IMG/VR virus record: IMGVR_UViG_3300047559_000122 | Coordinates: 1 to 36,143 of that record | Direction: 5' to 3' (one strand) | From: a virus | DNA length: 36,143 nt | Shown here: positions 18,987 through 27,986 of the stretch, piece after piece | Numbering within the stretch: the first letter of the stretch is position 1 | Layout: every line of letters begins with the position of its first letter | Program-made: the position numbers and the translations under genes | The notes under the pieces: model-generated | Seen by the model: only the letters and a program-made list of their open reading frames with translations | Databases searched by the model: none | Told to the model about the DNA's origin: nothing

Positions 18987-19777
18987 AAAACACTCAAATT
19001 GTTGATGAGTTAATAGAAGAGATTGGTAATAATCAAGAGATTGTAAAATCTTTTGAGGTGAGGGATTCACTATCTTCTGACATTTTTGAAAAGAAAGATG
19101 GTGAATTTTTTATGCATAAAGAGATCAGAGATAAACTCTTAGAGGTTGTGGAGAGTTTCATGGAATTCATTGATATCGAATTCTTCATACATGACATTAT
19201 CCTGACGGGATCTTTATCTAACTATAATTGGTCAAAATATTCCGATGTGGATTTACATATCATGGTTGATTTCGACGAATTAGATGGTTCAAATAAAACA
19301 GACTCTATCGCGATACACGATATAATGAAGAACTTCTTTGACACTAAAAGGAGTTTGTGGAATAAACAACATAAGATAACCATTAAAGGATATGATTGTG
19401 AAGTTTATGTACAGGATGTCGATGAGAAACACCTTGCCACAGGAATTTATTCTGTTTTAAATAATAAATGGATTATTACGCCCGAAAAAACCACACAATC
19501 AATTGACAAGGATTTAATTATTTCAAAAGCAGAAAGATTTCAAAATTTGATAGATAAAATCGATTCTAAATTTGAGGATGGTGACGACGTTGATTGGGAG
19601 ATAAAGTCAGTTAAACAATCATTAAAGAAGTTTAGACAATGTGGTTTGGATAAGGGTGGTGAATTTTCCTATGAGAATTTGGCATTCAAACTACTAAGGA
19701 GAAACGGGTATATCGAAAAGTTATTAGATATTCAGACCCGTAGTAAGGATAAGAAATTATCCATAACACAACAGTAA
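18983..19777 (+). CDS. Nucleotidyltransferase (MNT/pol-beta fold)
   Basis: The signature IILTGSLSNYNWSKYSDVDLHIMVDF (about 72-96) is the GS-x(9-11)-D-x-D active site of minimal nucleotidyltransferases; the third acidic residue may be the D/E in the YDCEVYVQD segment (about 136-144). The C-terminal ~100 residues are helical and charged. Such enzymes transfer NMP from NTP to proteins, RNA or antibiotics. No HEPN partner or antitoxin is adjacent, so I do not call a toxin-antitoxin system. Overlap with the KTSC gene suggests functional coupling. Confidence 0.82.
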   Translation: MKNTQIVDELIEEIGNNQEIVKSFEVRDSLSSDIFEKKDGEFFMHKEIRDKLLEVVESFMEFIDIEFFIHDIILTGSLSNYNWSKYSDVDLHIMVDFDELDGSNKTDSIAIHDIMKNFFDTKRSLWNKQHKITIKGYDCEVYVQDVDEKHLATGIYSVLNNKWIITPEKTTQSIDKDLIISKAERFQNLIDKIDSKFEDGDDVDWEIKSVKQSLKKFRQCGLDKGGEFSYENLAFKLLRRNGYIEKLLDIQTRSKDKKLSITQQ

Positions 19778-19803
19778 ACGAAATGTTTTTCTTGATATTG
19801 TTG

Positions 19804-19811
19804 TATTTATA
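19804..19811 (+). promoter_or_regulatory. TATTTATA octamer (19846 operon)
   Basis: The octamer lies 34 nt before the ATG at 19846, at the head of the 19846-23222 gene series. Confidence 0.5.
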
Positions 19812-19845
19812 GTATAAGAATAAGTCATTAACAAATAGAATTAAT

Positions 19846-20901
19846 ATGTCAGAGCTTAGACCATTAGGTAGTGAAAAACTACAAGGTGAAGATAAATTGA
19901 GGAGAATCATGGAGATTGCCAATTACGGCAGAACTCCCCAAAACACTATCACCGAGAATACTACCCCCACAAACGTTGAGTTTATTAAAGAGTCTTCTAA
20001 TGGTACCTATGGTATTGTTAGAGAAAAAGACGGATACTATGTAAAGAAAGGACTTAACGAAGGATCATTAGATTACATCGGTGGTATCTTCATGAAAAAT
20101 AAAAACAGATTCTCATCTTATGCTGATGCATTAAAAAGATTAGAATTAATCAGTGGACAAGAGAGTCTTAATGAGGCTAAGAAATATGTTCTAAAGAAAA
20201 GTTCTGCACCGAGTGAACCAATTGATGCTCCCGCACCCGCAGCGGCACCTGTTGAAGATGTTCCTGCCGAACCTGTCGCTGAACCCTCACCCGCACCTGT
20301 TGACGATGTTCCAGGACCTGTAGGGGATATACCATCTGACGATATGGGAGATGTTCCCGCAGAAGAACCAATGGATGGTGAGGAAAAAGATGGTAAGAGA
20401 TCTGACTATATGGAAGAAGTACAAAAATTCTCGGGCAAGTTAGGTCAGGCACTTAGGGACGTTAAGGAAAGAATGGAGAGTGACGATATTAAGTACGTCA
20501 TCAATATGGTTTTATCTGCCGTCGATTTAGATTCATTAGATGATGAAGACAAAGAAGATATCGCAAAAAAATTCGAACCTGAAGAAGAAGGTTTTTCAGA
20601 CCCTGAATTTGATGAAATAGGAACAGGTGATGAGGAAGGTTCAATGGAACCCGAACCTGATGAAGAGATTGATGAAATAATGACTAAACTTGAAAGTTTT
20701 GTTGACGCTCCTGTTGAAGAGTCTCATGATGAGGACCATGTCGAAGAAAAAGTTGATCTATCACAATTCAACGACTTAGGTGTTGAAGAAGAGGTTTCTG
20801 AAGAAGACGATGTAAATGATGAGTACGAAATTGACTTAGAGGAACTCAAAGGTGACATCAACAAACTTGTTGACGAGACCTTGAGTAAATACTTTAAGTA
20901 A
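19846..20901 (+). CDS. Acidic putative virion/assembly protein, 351 aa
   Basis: The N-terminus MSELRPLGSEKLQGEDKLRR (continuing IMEIANYG) is ordered and helical. Next come a small folded region (GIVREKDGYYVKKGLNEG, about 58-80), an Ala/Pro/Val-rich spacer (about 120-175) and a very acidic C-terminal half ending LDELVDETLSKYF-like. No family is recognised. Position upstream of terminase and portal, together with its acidity, fits a structural or head-assembly role. A few (L/I)-x-E sites occur. Confidence 0.6.
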   Translation: MSELRPLGSEKLQGEDKLRRIMEIANYGRTPQNTITENTTPTNVEFIKESSNGTYGIVREKDGYYVKKGLNEGSLDYIGGIFMKNKNRFSSYADALKRLELISGQESLNEAKKYVLKKSSAPSEPIDAPAPAAAPVEDVPAEPVAEPSPAPVDDVPGPVGDIPSDDMGDVPAEEPMDGEEKDGKRSDYMEEVQKFSGKLGQALRDVKERMESDDIKYVINMVLSAVDLDSLDDEDKEDIAKKFEPEEEGFSDPEFDEIGTGDEEGSMEPEPDEEIDEIMTKLESFVDAPVEESHDEDHVEEKVDLSQFNDLGVEEEVSEEDDVNDEYEIDLEELKGDINKLVDETLSKYFK

Positions 20902-20902
20902 A

Positions 20903-21307
20903 ATGAGACTTATCTATATCAACGAGATTGGATCCGACTATAAGGGTCAAAAACAATATGAGTTTATCTTTAGTGATCAAACTGAGTTCGATATAGAGGA
21001 ATGGTACCATATACCCGCATCAACTTATCCCGAATCTCTTTCCCCTGATTTAGAGTATATCACTTATGTGGGTATACTAAAAAACTCAGACTTAGAATTA
21101 GATTTAGTACAAAAATCAGATTACTTCGGTATCATAGATGCTGTCGATGGGGTAATATCATTAGGGTGGGAAAAATTTGATATGGAGAGTGAGTTCGAAA
21201 GACTCACATTTTCATTTGGTGAAAAATTAGAGAAGGTTGAATCAAAGATTAAATCTAGAGGTTATCACCTTATAAAAGAAGAATTAAATTTCAATACAGG
21301 TTTATGA
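20903..21307 (+). CDS. Hypothetical protein, 134 aa
   Basis: It starts MRLIYINEIGSDYKGQKQYE one base after the previous stop. The body is mixed beta/alpha with many aromatic residues (YEFIFSDQTEFDIEEWYHIP). I-N-E at residues 6-8 fits (L/I)-x-E, though the leader would be very short. The stop overlaps the next ATG. The function is unknown. Confidence 0.65.
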   Translation: MRLIYINEIGSDYKGQKQYEFIFSDQTEFDIEEWYHIPASTYPESLSPDLEYITYVGILKNSDLELDLVQKSDYFGIIDAVDGVISLGWEKFDMESEFERLTFSFGEKLEKVESKIKSRGYHLIKEELNFNTGL

Positions 21308-21924
21308 AACGATCTATAACAATAGATAAACTTATCAAAGAGGGTTTCTCTGAAAAATTCCTTTCCAAGTTATCTGATAAACATATTACAGAACTTTCTG
21401 AGAGAGTATTATCGGAAAATACACTCAACATCCCTAAGGATGATCAAGCAGCAATTGACCAAGCCAAAAACACCAAACAAACATTTGTTACGTATGAAGA
21501 GGAAGAGGTTGATGAGTCATCAGCACAACAAGCGGCAATTGCGATCAATATGAAAAAGAAGGGTAAAAAACCTAAGAATGAGGTTGATGAACAAGAGGAA
21601 ATTAATGAGTGGGTAGATGGTTTAGTTAAAACCCAATACCACCCAATGGTGACCACTAAAAAAGAGATTTATGAGATGATTGGGTCTCTTAGTGATAGTG
21701 CCGACAATTTAGCTGACGCAAAAAACATGTTTAGTGTTGACGAAAATCAACCTTCACCTTCTAAACCTGAGAGGGACACACCAGTAAGGGAAAAACCCGA
21801 TACAAAACCAAACAGACCTCAGAGAGAGGATCCTTTTAACCCCAGACCTAGCGTAAACCCTAAACCTAAGGCGAATTTACCTAAATCCCTTTCTTGGAGT
21901 TCATTAGGTATTGAATTATCGTAA
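21304..21924 (+). CDS. Low-complexity protein with targeting-like N-terminus, 206 aa
   Basis: ATGA overlap couples it to the previous gene. The N-terminus MKRSITIDKLIKEGFSEKFL has L-I-K-E at 10-13, a candidate prohead-protease site, with a second (V-L-S-E) near 39. Residues ~45-105 are acidic, ~105-140 helical, and ~140-190 Pro/Lys/Arg-rich (KPERDTPVREKPDTKPNRP). No family is recognised; a head-internal or scaffold-associated role is inferred from N-terminus and neighbourhood. Confidence 0.6.
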   Translation: MKRSITIDKLIKEGFSEKFLSKLSDKHITELSERVLSENTLNIPKDDQAAIDQAKNTKQTFVTYEEEEVDESSAQQAAIAINMKKKGKKPKNEVDEQEEINEWVDGLVKTQYHPMVTTKKEIYEMIGSLSDSADNLADAKNMFSVDENQPSPSKPERDTPVREKPDTKPNRPQREDPFNPRPSVNPKPKANLPKSLSWSSLGIELS

Positions 21925-21927
21925 GTC

Positions 21928-23222
21928 ATGATTAGTAAGAAAAAACTTTTAGAAACAATCAAAAACATCAAAGAGATGCCAATTGATTATGGCGATTCCC
22001 CTGAAAGAATCGAACCAGGTATTGAAGATAAATTAGCGAAGATGCACCCGAAGGTGTACCATCAAATTGGGAAGAACTTTTAGCGTCTAAGAGATTTAGA
22101 GATGTGATTGAGAAGGTTAAAAGGTATACGGGACAAGAGGGAAATGTCACAAATCAGAACACCTTAATGCAACTTATGGGTACCATGAGACAAATGATGA
22201 TGAGTGTTTTACAGTTTGAATCTCAGAACAAAGAATACTTAGAAAATTTGGCAGTCGAATTAGTTAAAAAAGAAATGGCAATACCTGAAGGTTCATTACA
22301 GTTCGATGCTAAACTAGTTGGTATTGGTCAAATTGATATGGAGGGTTTCCAACAACAAGGTGAGGATCCAAGTGAGGAGGAGATTGAACAAACTTTTGGT
22401 GTTCAACCAGAAGAGGCAGAAGATGATTTAGAGGATTTTATTGATGCATTTGAGAAGTTTGATCAGGAAACTGCGAAAAGAAGATTTATAAATGCACTTA
22501 TTCAAGGTGCATCTAAAAAGGGTCACTATATGTTTGAATTAGTGGCTGACGAGTTAACGGAGAGAAATCCAAACATTGTCAATCAATATGGTGTATTAAT
22601 GTCAGTTAATGATTTGATGTATTGGGTTTTACCTGAAGGTATGTTAGAAATGGGAATGCAAGGTGGTAGTATGGCTGGGAAGGAAGAGGTCGATACTGAA
22701 ACTGATCCACCTACCGTTAAGGCACGTGCCGTTTTCTTCCCCGCATTAATCCATGAAATTATTAAAGGTGCAATGGAGATCGTTGGATCGAGAGGTTTAC
22801 CATCTGACCCAAGAGCGGCCGAAATGGTTATGGGTAAAACTGACACACTTCCATCAGAGGTTTGGGATTTAAGATTAGGTCCAATCATATGGGAGAAGTT
22901 CAGAGAGTCATATCCCGGTAAATTACACGAGGATGATATGAGACATATACAGAACTATCTATTCTCTAGATTTTCGGCTTTAGATACCGAAGAATTCTTC
23001 AAAGTGGCAAAAGAAATAATGAAGGGTAGTGAATTAGGAAAAACTATAGTATCAAATATGGTTAATCAGATTATTAATGATCTGAAAAATGAAGACTATG
23101 AACAAGACGAATACGATAGAGAATGGGGTGATGACGAAGACAGAGATGGTTTTAGTGATTTCCTCGGATCGTTAGGGATTGGTTTATCACCTGATGACGA
23201 CGATGACGGACCAACCGTATAA
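21928..23222 (+). CDS. Putative head/neck structural protein, frame interrupted near 22035-22045
   Basis: The first frame encodes MISKKKLLETIKNIKEMPID and runs to a stop at 22083. The downstream frame from about 22040 (SEDAPEGVPSNWEEL, then ASKRFRDVIEKV) continues as a long protein ending DDDDDGPTV. Together they make one ~430-residue protein. A single-base difference in the AAA run near 22035-22037 would join them (GAT AAA ATT AGC GAA GAT), so either an indel, an assembly error or -1 frameshifting is involved. I-K-E at 14-16 fits a head-targeting peptide. No family is recognised. It lies directly upstream of terminase, where T4-like phages keep neck and head genes. Confidence 0.6.
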
Positions 23223-23227
23223 AGTTT

Positions 23228-23255
23228 AAAGTGGTCAAAAATGACCACTTTTTTT
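23228..23255 (+). terminator. Intrinsic terminator before terminase
   Basis: AAAGTGGTCA (23228-23237) pairs with TGACCACTTT (23242-23251) over a 4-nt loop, followed by more Ts. It separates the 19846-23222 series from the terminase unit. Confidence 0.92.
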
Positions 23256-23256
23256 G

Positions 23257-23264
23257 TATTTATA
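23257..23264 (+). promoter_or_regulatory. TATTTATA octamer (terminase)
   Basis: The octamer begins 1 nt after the terminator T-run and is 4 nt before the terminase ATG. The terminator-octamer-ATG arrangement in 15 nt leaves almost no room for a leader. Confidence 0.65.
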
Positions 23265-23268
23265 AGAT

Positions 23269-25047
23269 ATGGATAAGAATAAACTAATACAACTTAAGGA
23301 GTACGCAAAGATTCTAAAGGACACTCCTTATGCGTTGAAGACATATCTACAGACATACGATAATACTCAAAAAAAGTATGTACCATTAGAGTTATTTCCC
23401 GATCAAATCGAATTGATTAATGATTACGATAACTATAATGAAAATATTACCCGTAAGTATCGTCAGGCGGGGGTATCCACAGTAACTGCTGCGTGGTTAT
23501 CGAAGAAGATTCAAACCGCAAGTCCTGACAACCCTGAGAGGGTTCTAATCATTGCCAACAAGAGGGATACTGCGATCGAAATGGCGAATAAAATTCGTGG
23601 TTTTTTAGATCAATGGCCTGAGTGGATTAATGTTGGGTTCTCGCCCGATAAAAACTCGGAAAGTCGTTATAGAATGAATAATGGTTGTGAGGTGAAGGCG
23701 GTTGCGACATCAGCGGATGCACTTCGTGGTTATACACCAACAGTTCTTGTATTTGATGAGGCGGCATATATCGAAGCGGGAGAGGATTTTTGGGCTGCGT
23801 GTATGGCATCCTTATCAACGGGTGGTAAGGTAATTCTAATTTCCACACCAAACGGATATGATCCAATATACTACGGTGTTTATGATCAGGCGTTAAGAGG
23901 GATGAATGATTTTAAAATCACCGATTTAAGATGGTTTAAAGATCCTCGTTATGCGGGTGATTTAAAATGGTTAAAGGTTGATGATATCATCCATTATATG
24001 TTAAACAGAGAACAATATAACGATGATGAAATCATATTAGAAGAAGGGTGGGAGAGATACGTTGAATTATTAGAACAAGGTTATAAACCATATTCCAATT
24101 GGTTTGAGAATATGGCCAAAAAATTCAAATACGATAAGAGGAAGATTGCACAGGAATTGGAGTGTGACTTCTTAGGTTCAGGTGATGGAGTAATCCCAAA
24201 TGACATTCAAGAAAAAATTAGAAGAGACCATATCAAAGAACCTATTGAAAAATACATGCAGGGTAACTTTTGGTTATGGAAAGAACCTGTTGAGGGTCAT
24301 CGATACATTATGGGTGTTGATGTTTCAAGGGGTGATAGTGCAGACGCGTCTTCAATATCGGTAATTGACTTTGATGAAAGGGAACAAGTTGCCGAGTATA
24401 TTGGGAAGATTCCACCCGACGATTTAGCATCTGTTGTGTATAAATGGGCAACACTCTATAAATCATTTGTTGTAATCGATATTACGGGTGGTATGGGTAT
24501 TGCTACTTCTAGAAAACTCCAAGAAATGGGGTATAAGGATCTCTATATTGATGGGGTAAATTCCATGAATATATGGGAGTATAACAAAAAAGGTCAGGAT
24601 AAGATACCGGGTATTAATTTCAACAATAAAAGAACTCAGATAGTCGCAGCATTCGAAGAACAACTGAGACATGGGTTTGGTGTACGTTCAAGTCGTTTAT
24701 TAAATGAGTTGAACACGTTCGTTTATGTTAATGGTAGACCTGACCATATGAAGGGTGCACACGATGATGCCATCATGGCAATGGCTATTGCGATGTATGT
24801 TGGTGACATATCATTTGCACACTTAAAGAGAAATGATAATGCCAATAAGGCCATGCTTGATTCGTGGTTATTATCGGAAAGAACATATGAAACAAAAAAA
24901 TCCTTCTATTCACACGGGACTGCATTTGATGCAATAGGTTCAATGTCCATGGATGGTCCGAGACAACCCCAAATGGGTAACAATATGTCTAGGGAAGATT
25001 ATCAAGAATATTCATGGTTGTTTGGTAGAAAAGTCAAACAACTTTAA
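23269..25047 (+). CDS. Terminase large subunit (T4 gp17-like)
   Basis: The 592-residue protein has an N-terminal ATPase: an adenine-binding-like FPDQIELI near 43, a deviant Walker A YRQAGVSTVTAA near 64 (Lys of GKT replaced, an Arg upstream), Walker B TVLVFDEAAYIE near 160, and motif III LISTPNG near 195. The C-terminal RNase H-like nuclease follows: MGVDVSRGDSADASSISVIDF near 350, FVVIDITGGMG near 405, and GAHDDAIMAMAIAM near 500, supplying the acidic metal ligands. The motor packages DNA into proheads through the portal. Position two genes upstream of the protease fits the T4 order. Confidence 0.96.
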   Translation: MDKNKLIQLKEYAKILKDTPYALKTYLQTYDNTQKKYVPLELFPDQIELINDYDNYNENITRKYRQAGVSTVTAAWLSKKIQTASPDNPERVLIIANKRDTAIEMANKIRGFLDQWPEWINVGFSPDKNSESRYRMNNGCEVKAVATSADALRGYTPTVLVFDEAAYIEAGEDFWAACMASLSTGGKVILISTPNGYDPIYYGVYDQALRGMNDFKITDLRWFKDPRYAGDLKWLKVDDIIHYMLNREQYNDDEIILEEGWERYVELLEQGYKPYSNWFENMAKKFKYDKRKIAQELECDFLGSGDGVIPNDIQEKIRRDHIKEPIEKYMQGNFWLWKEPVEGHRYIMGVDVSRGDSADASSISVIDFDEREQVAEYIGKIPPDDLASVVYKWATLYKSFVVIDITGGMGIATSRKLQEMGYKDLYIDGVNSMNIWEYNKKGQDKIPGINFNNKRTQIVAAFEEQLRHGFGVRSSRLLNELNTFVYVNGRPDHMKGAHDDAIMAMAIAMYVGDISFAHLKRNDNANKAMLDSWLLSERTYETKKSFYSHGTAFDAIGSMSMDGPRQPQMGNNMSREDYQEYSWLFGRKVKQL

Positions 25048-25082
25048 AATGTCGAAAAAAAATCGTATATTATAAAGTTTAA

Positions 25083-25090
25083 TATTTATT
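25083..25090 (+). promoter_or_regulatory. TATTTATT octamer (portal)
   Basis: The octamer lies 3 nt before the portal ATG at 25094, with the same AAT spacer as the 3266 copy. Confidence 0.65.
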
Positions 25091-25093
25091 AAT

Positions 25094-26920
25094 ATGGCAA
25101 AACAAAACTTGACAGTTTATCAAAGACTTACAAAGGTATTCGGGTTCCAAACGGATAGACCGACTGCACCCCCACAATATCGTTTTGATAAGGATAAACT
25201 GTTAAAAACAGATAGTAGAGAGGATTACGAAAGAGAACTATTACAACAACAACAGTCACAGTATATTGCTGACAAGTGGACAAAGTTGGATCAATCTCTT
25301 TATAATCAATCGGTTTATTATGAACCGAATAGACTTGCCGCATATTACGATTATGAATCTATGGAGTTTACTCCGGAGATTTCCGCTGCGTTAGATATCT
25401 ATTCAGAAGAATCTACAACAATGTCCGAAAAAGGACAAATTTTAACTATCTACTCTGAATCTAAAAGAGTAAAAAATATTTTAGAAGATTTATTCTATAA
25501 TCAACTTGACATCAACACCAACCTACAAATGTGGTGTAGAGGTGTGTGTAAGTATGGGGACGATTTTGTGTATTTAAAAATCGATCCAAATAGAGGTGTT
25601 GTTGGATGTCAACAATTACCAAACATTGAGATTGAGAGACACGAAGGCGCCGCATCTCAAGTACACAAATCAGAACCTGCCGCGGGGGTCAAGATGCCAA
25701 GTAGAGAATTAAGATTTACATGGAAGAATAAGGACATGGAATTCCAAGCATGGGAAGTTGCTCACTTTAGAATTTTAGGTGATGACAGAAAACTTCCATA
25801 CGGAACTTCTATGTTGGATAAAGTAAGACGTATTTGGAAACAGTTACTTCTTGCGGAAGATGCGATGTTAATTTATAGAACCTCGAGAGCACCCGAAAGA
25901 AGGGTATTCAAAGTATTCGTAGGTAACATGGATGATAAAGACATCGAAGCGTACGTACAACGTGTTGCCAATAAATTCAAGAGAGATCAGATTGTAGATC
26001 AAAGAAACGGACAAGTAGATATGAGATACAACCAAATGGCGGTTGATCAAGATTATTTCATCCCTGTTCGTGATCCGTCACAATCATCACCTATCGAAAC
26101 TTTACCCGGAGCACAAAACTTGGGTGAAATTGCGGATATTGAGTACATCCAAAAGAAACTTCTCGCAGCACTTAGAATACCAAAAGCATTCTTAGGGTTT
26201 GAAGAGATCGTTGGTGAAGGTAAGAGTCTTGCATTGATGGATATTCGTTTCGCAAGAACAATCAATAGAATACAGAAGTCACTTATTCAAGAGTTGAATA
26301 AGATCGCATTAATACATCTTTATCTTTTGGGATTGGAAGATGAATTAAATAATTTCAGTTTATCGCTGACAAACCCGTCAGCACAGTCAGATTTACTTAG
26401 AATAGAACAGTGGAAAGAAAAGATCACACTCTATAAGGATGCGACCTCAGATCAATCACAAATTGGTATTCAACCTGTTTCACATACGTGGGCCAAAAAG
26501 AACATTCTTGGTATGAGTGATAACGATGTGATTCTTGACTTACAACAACAGAGACTTGAGAGAGCACTCGGTGCTGAATTGGGTATCACTCAAAACATCA
26601 TTAAGAGAACAGGTGTCTTTGATGAGGTTGATAAGAAGTACGGTATTCCTGAGGAGGAGAGACAAGCTGCCGAACAAGGTGCAGCACCTGATGCTGGTGG
26701 AGGTGCCGGCGGAATGGATATGGGTGGGGGCACACCACCACCACCTGCGGGTGATACCGGAGGAGGTGGGGATGAACCATTAGCTGAGGGAAAAAAAATA
26801 AAAATTCTAAGTGAGTTAGGGGATCAAGATGCAGATTTTGATGATCTTTTTGATGTTCAGAAGGCACAACAGAATATTTATGAGATAGAGAATAAAATTA
26901 AAGATATTATACAAGAGTAA
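25094..26920 (+). CDS. Portal protein (T4 gp20-like)
   Basis: The 608-residue protein has the conserved core of T4-type portals: YDYESMEFTPEISAALDIYSEE near 85-108, MWCRGVCKYGDDFVYL near 148, the HFRILGDDRKLPYGTSML stretch near 225, YRTSRAPERRVFKVFVGN near 260, and a crown/stem region ending FLGFEEIVGEGKSLALMDIRFARTI near 380. The C-terminus has a Gly/Pro-rich linker (GGGAGGMDMGGGTPPPPAG) followed by a short helical tail EGKKIKILSELG. The dodecameric portal nucleates the prohead and is the DNA channel. It lies next to the 26923 gene with a 2-nt gap. Confidence 0.95.
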   Translation: MAKQNLTVYQRLTKVFGFQTDRPTAPPQYRFDKDKLLKTDSREDYERELLQQQQSQYIADKWTKLDQSLYNQSVYYEPNRLAAYYDYESMEFTPEISAALDIYSEESTTMSEKGQILTIYSESKRVKNILEDLFYNQLDINTNLQMWCRGVCKYGDDFVYLKIDPNRGVVGCQQLPNIEIERHEGAASQVHKSEPAAGVKMPSRELRFTWKNKDMEFQAWEVAHFRILGDDRKLPYGTSMLDKVRRIWKQLLLAEDAMLIYRTSRAPERRVFKVFVGNMDDKDIEAYVQRVANKFKRDQIVDQRNGQVDMRYNQMAVDQDYFIPVRDPSQSSPIETLPGAQNLGEIADIEYIQKKLLAALRIPKAFLGFEEIVGEGKSLALMDIRFARTINRIQKSLIQELNKIALIHLYLLGLEDELNNFSLSLTNPSAQSDLLRIEQWKEKITLYKDATSDQSQIGIQPVSHTWAKKNILGMSDNDVILDLQQQRLERALGAELGITQNIIKRTGVFDEVDKKYGIPEEERQAAEQGAAPDAGGGAGGMDMGGGTPPPPAGDTGGGGDEPLAEGKKIKILSELGDQDADFDDLFDVQKAQQNIYEIENKIKDIIQE

Positions 26921-26922
26921 CG

Positions 26923-27654
26923 ATGGCAACATTTGGACACGTAAAAAATAAGATATTGGTTAAACTGACTGAGTCTTACGGAAAGAAAGATTTTAAGGAT
27001 AACTTAAAAAAGTACTTCCAACCAATTATGAAAAACAACACCCTTAAAGAGATGTATTCCCTTTATGAGGATATTGAGACTATGAATTTTGATGATAAGG
27101 AAACCGCACAATTATATGTGGAGGAACTATCAAAGGTTTTAAAAGATAGATACAATGAGGTTAATACATCTTTATTTGATTTAAATGAGTCATTAAAGGA
27201 TGTGGTAAAAACAGATAACCCCATTTACGAATCTTTAGATGTATTATCATGTCCCGATAAATTGGGGAATATCTCATCAAAGGTTATCGCAAAGAAAACT
27301 TTAGTAGAACATTTAATAAAAACTAAGACTTCAGACGAATTGACTGTTGAACAGGGAGTAAACGAAAGTTTATTAAACTCTGTGTTGGTTAACAATTTCA
27401 ATGTAAGTTTTGATAAAACATTAAGTGAGGGTGAAAAGGAGAAATTAAAATCAATCCTTTCAATGACTCAAGAAGAGGTTAATACTAAAACAAAAGAACT
27501 ACAGGAAACCATTAATGGTAGATTGGTTGAATTAATTAACGAAGACGAAGGTTTTAGAACTAAGGCGGATCAAGTGAGAAAAGAAGTACTTGAGATGACA
27601 CCCAGTAAATATAATCTACATCGATTAGAGGATTTGGTGGAAGGTTTGTCTTAA
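26923..27654 (+). CDS. Putative prohead core protein, helical, 243 aa
   Basis: A highly charged, almost entirely helical protein begins MATFGHVKNKILVKLTESYG. It has no recognised family. It occupies the slot between portal and prohead protease where T4 encodes the small core proteins gp67 and gp68. Multiple L-x-E sites (KLTE, SLDE-like, LVEL) would allow degradation during maturation. It is probably co-transcribed with the portal gene and ends at a strong terminator. Confidence 0.65.
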   Translation: MATFGHVKNKILVKLTESYGKKDFKDNLKKYFQPIMKNNTLKEMYSLYEDIETMNFDDKETAQLYVEELSKVLKDRYNEVNTSLFDLNESLKDVVKTDNPIYESLDVLSCPDKLGNISSKVIAKKTLVEHLIKTKTSDELTVEQGVNESLLNSVLVNNFNVSFDKTLSEGEKEKLKSILSMTQEEVNTKTKELQETINGRLVELINEDEGFRTKADQVRKEVLEMTPSKYNLHRLEDLVEGLS

Positions 27655-27660
27655 ATATTG

Positions 27661-27686
27661 AAGGTCCCTTTCGGGACCTTTTTTAT
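27661..27686. terminator. Terminator between core protein and rpsU
   Basis: AAGGTCCC (27661-27668) and GGGACCTT (27673-27680) form an 8-bp hairpin followed by TTTTTT rightward. Leftward only a weak T-stretch is present. It serves the portal unit. Confidence 0.9.
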
Positions 27687-27874
27687 TTCTGTTCTTGATC
27701 TCGTAAAAATTGTATGTATTCTGCCTTTTGTTTCTGTAAACGTTTGGAAACTGAAGGTTTAGTAAATTGTTGTCGTTCACGTAACAATTGTACCTGTTTA
27801 GTATTTCTCACTTTAGACTTTAATTTCTTTAGTGCTTGTTCAATGTTCCCATTCTTTACGTTTACTATTAGCAT
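27683..27874 (-). CDS. rpsU: Ribosomal protein bS21 homologue
   Basis: From the ATG at 27874 the protein reads MLIVNVKNGNIEQALKKLKS, matching the bS21 N-terminus (V-x-V-x-x-G-x-I-E-x-A-L-r-x-l-K). RNTKQVQLLRERQQFTKPSVSKRLQKQK provides the basic, R/K-rich C-terminal half. An ATG at 27901 would add nine residues, but bS21 proteins begin near the MLIVNV point. bS21 binds near the 16S anti-Shine-Dalgarno end on the 30S platform. In Bacteroidota it helps hide that sequence. A phage copy could replace host bS21 and bias initiation. It lies opposite to the head module, with an octamer-like TATTTATG upstream. Confidence 0.9.
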   Translation of the reverse strand: MLIVNVKNGNIEQALKKLKSKVRNTKQVQLLRERQQFTKPSVSKRLQKQKAEYIQFLRDQEQK

Positions 27875-27898
27875 ATTTTTCTTTTTTTGTATTATATA

Positions 27899-27906
27899 CA
27901 TAAATA
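27899..27906 (-). promoter_or_regulatory. Octamer variant TATTTATG (rpsU)
   Basis: Leftward TATATTTATG lies 24 nt before the bS21 start at 27874. It differs from the consensus in the last base. The stretch between is an A-rich AAAAAAAGAAAAAT without Shine-Dalgarno. Confidence 0.45.
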
Positions 27907-27948
27907 TAACAAAAAAATTTGATTTAGAAAATATTTTTCCTTATCTTT

Positions 27949-27956
27949 TATTTATT
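27949..27956 (+). promoter_or_regulatory. TATTTATT octamer (gene 27987)
   Basis: The octamer lies 30 nt before the ATG at 27987 and 19 nt before an out-of-frame ATG at 27976, which opens a 15-codon frame. Confidence 0.45.
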
Positions 27957-27986
27957 CACCATAAAAAGAGTTAAGTATGAAATTAA

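Noticed and set aside
18983-19777. MNT nucleotidyltransferase as half of a toxin-antitoxin pair
   Set aside because: No HEPN protein is adjacent; the coupled neighbour is a KTSC domain protein.
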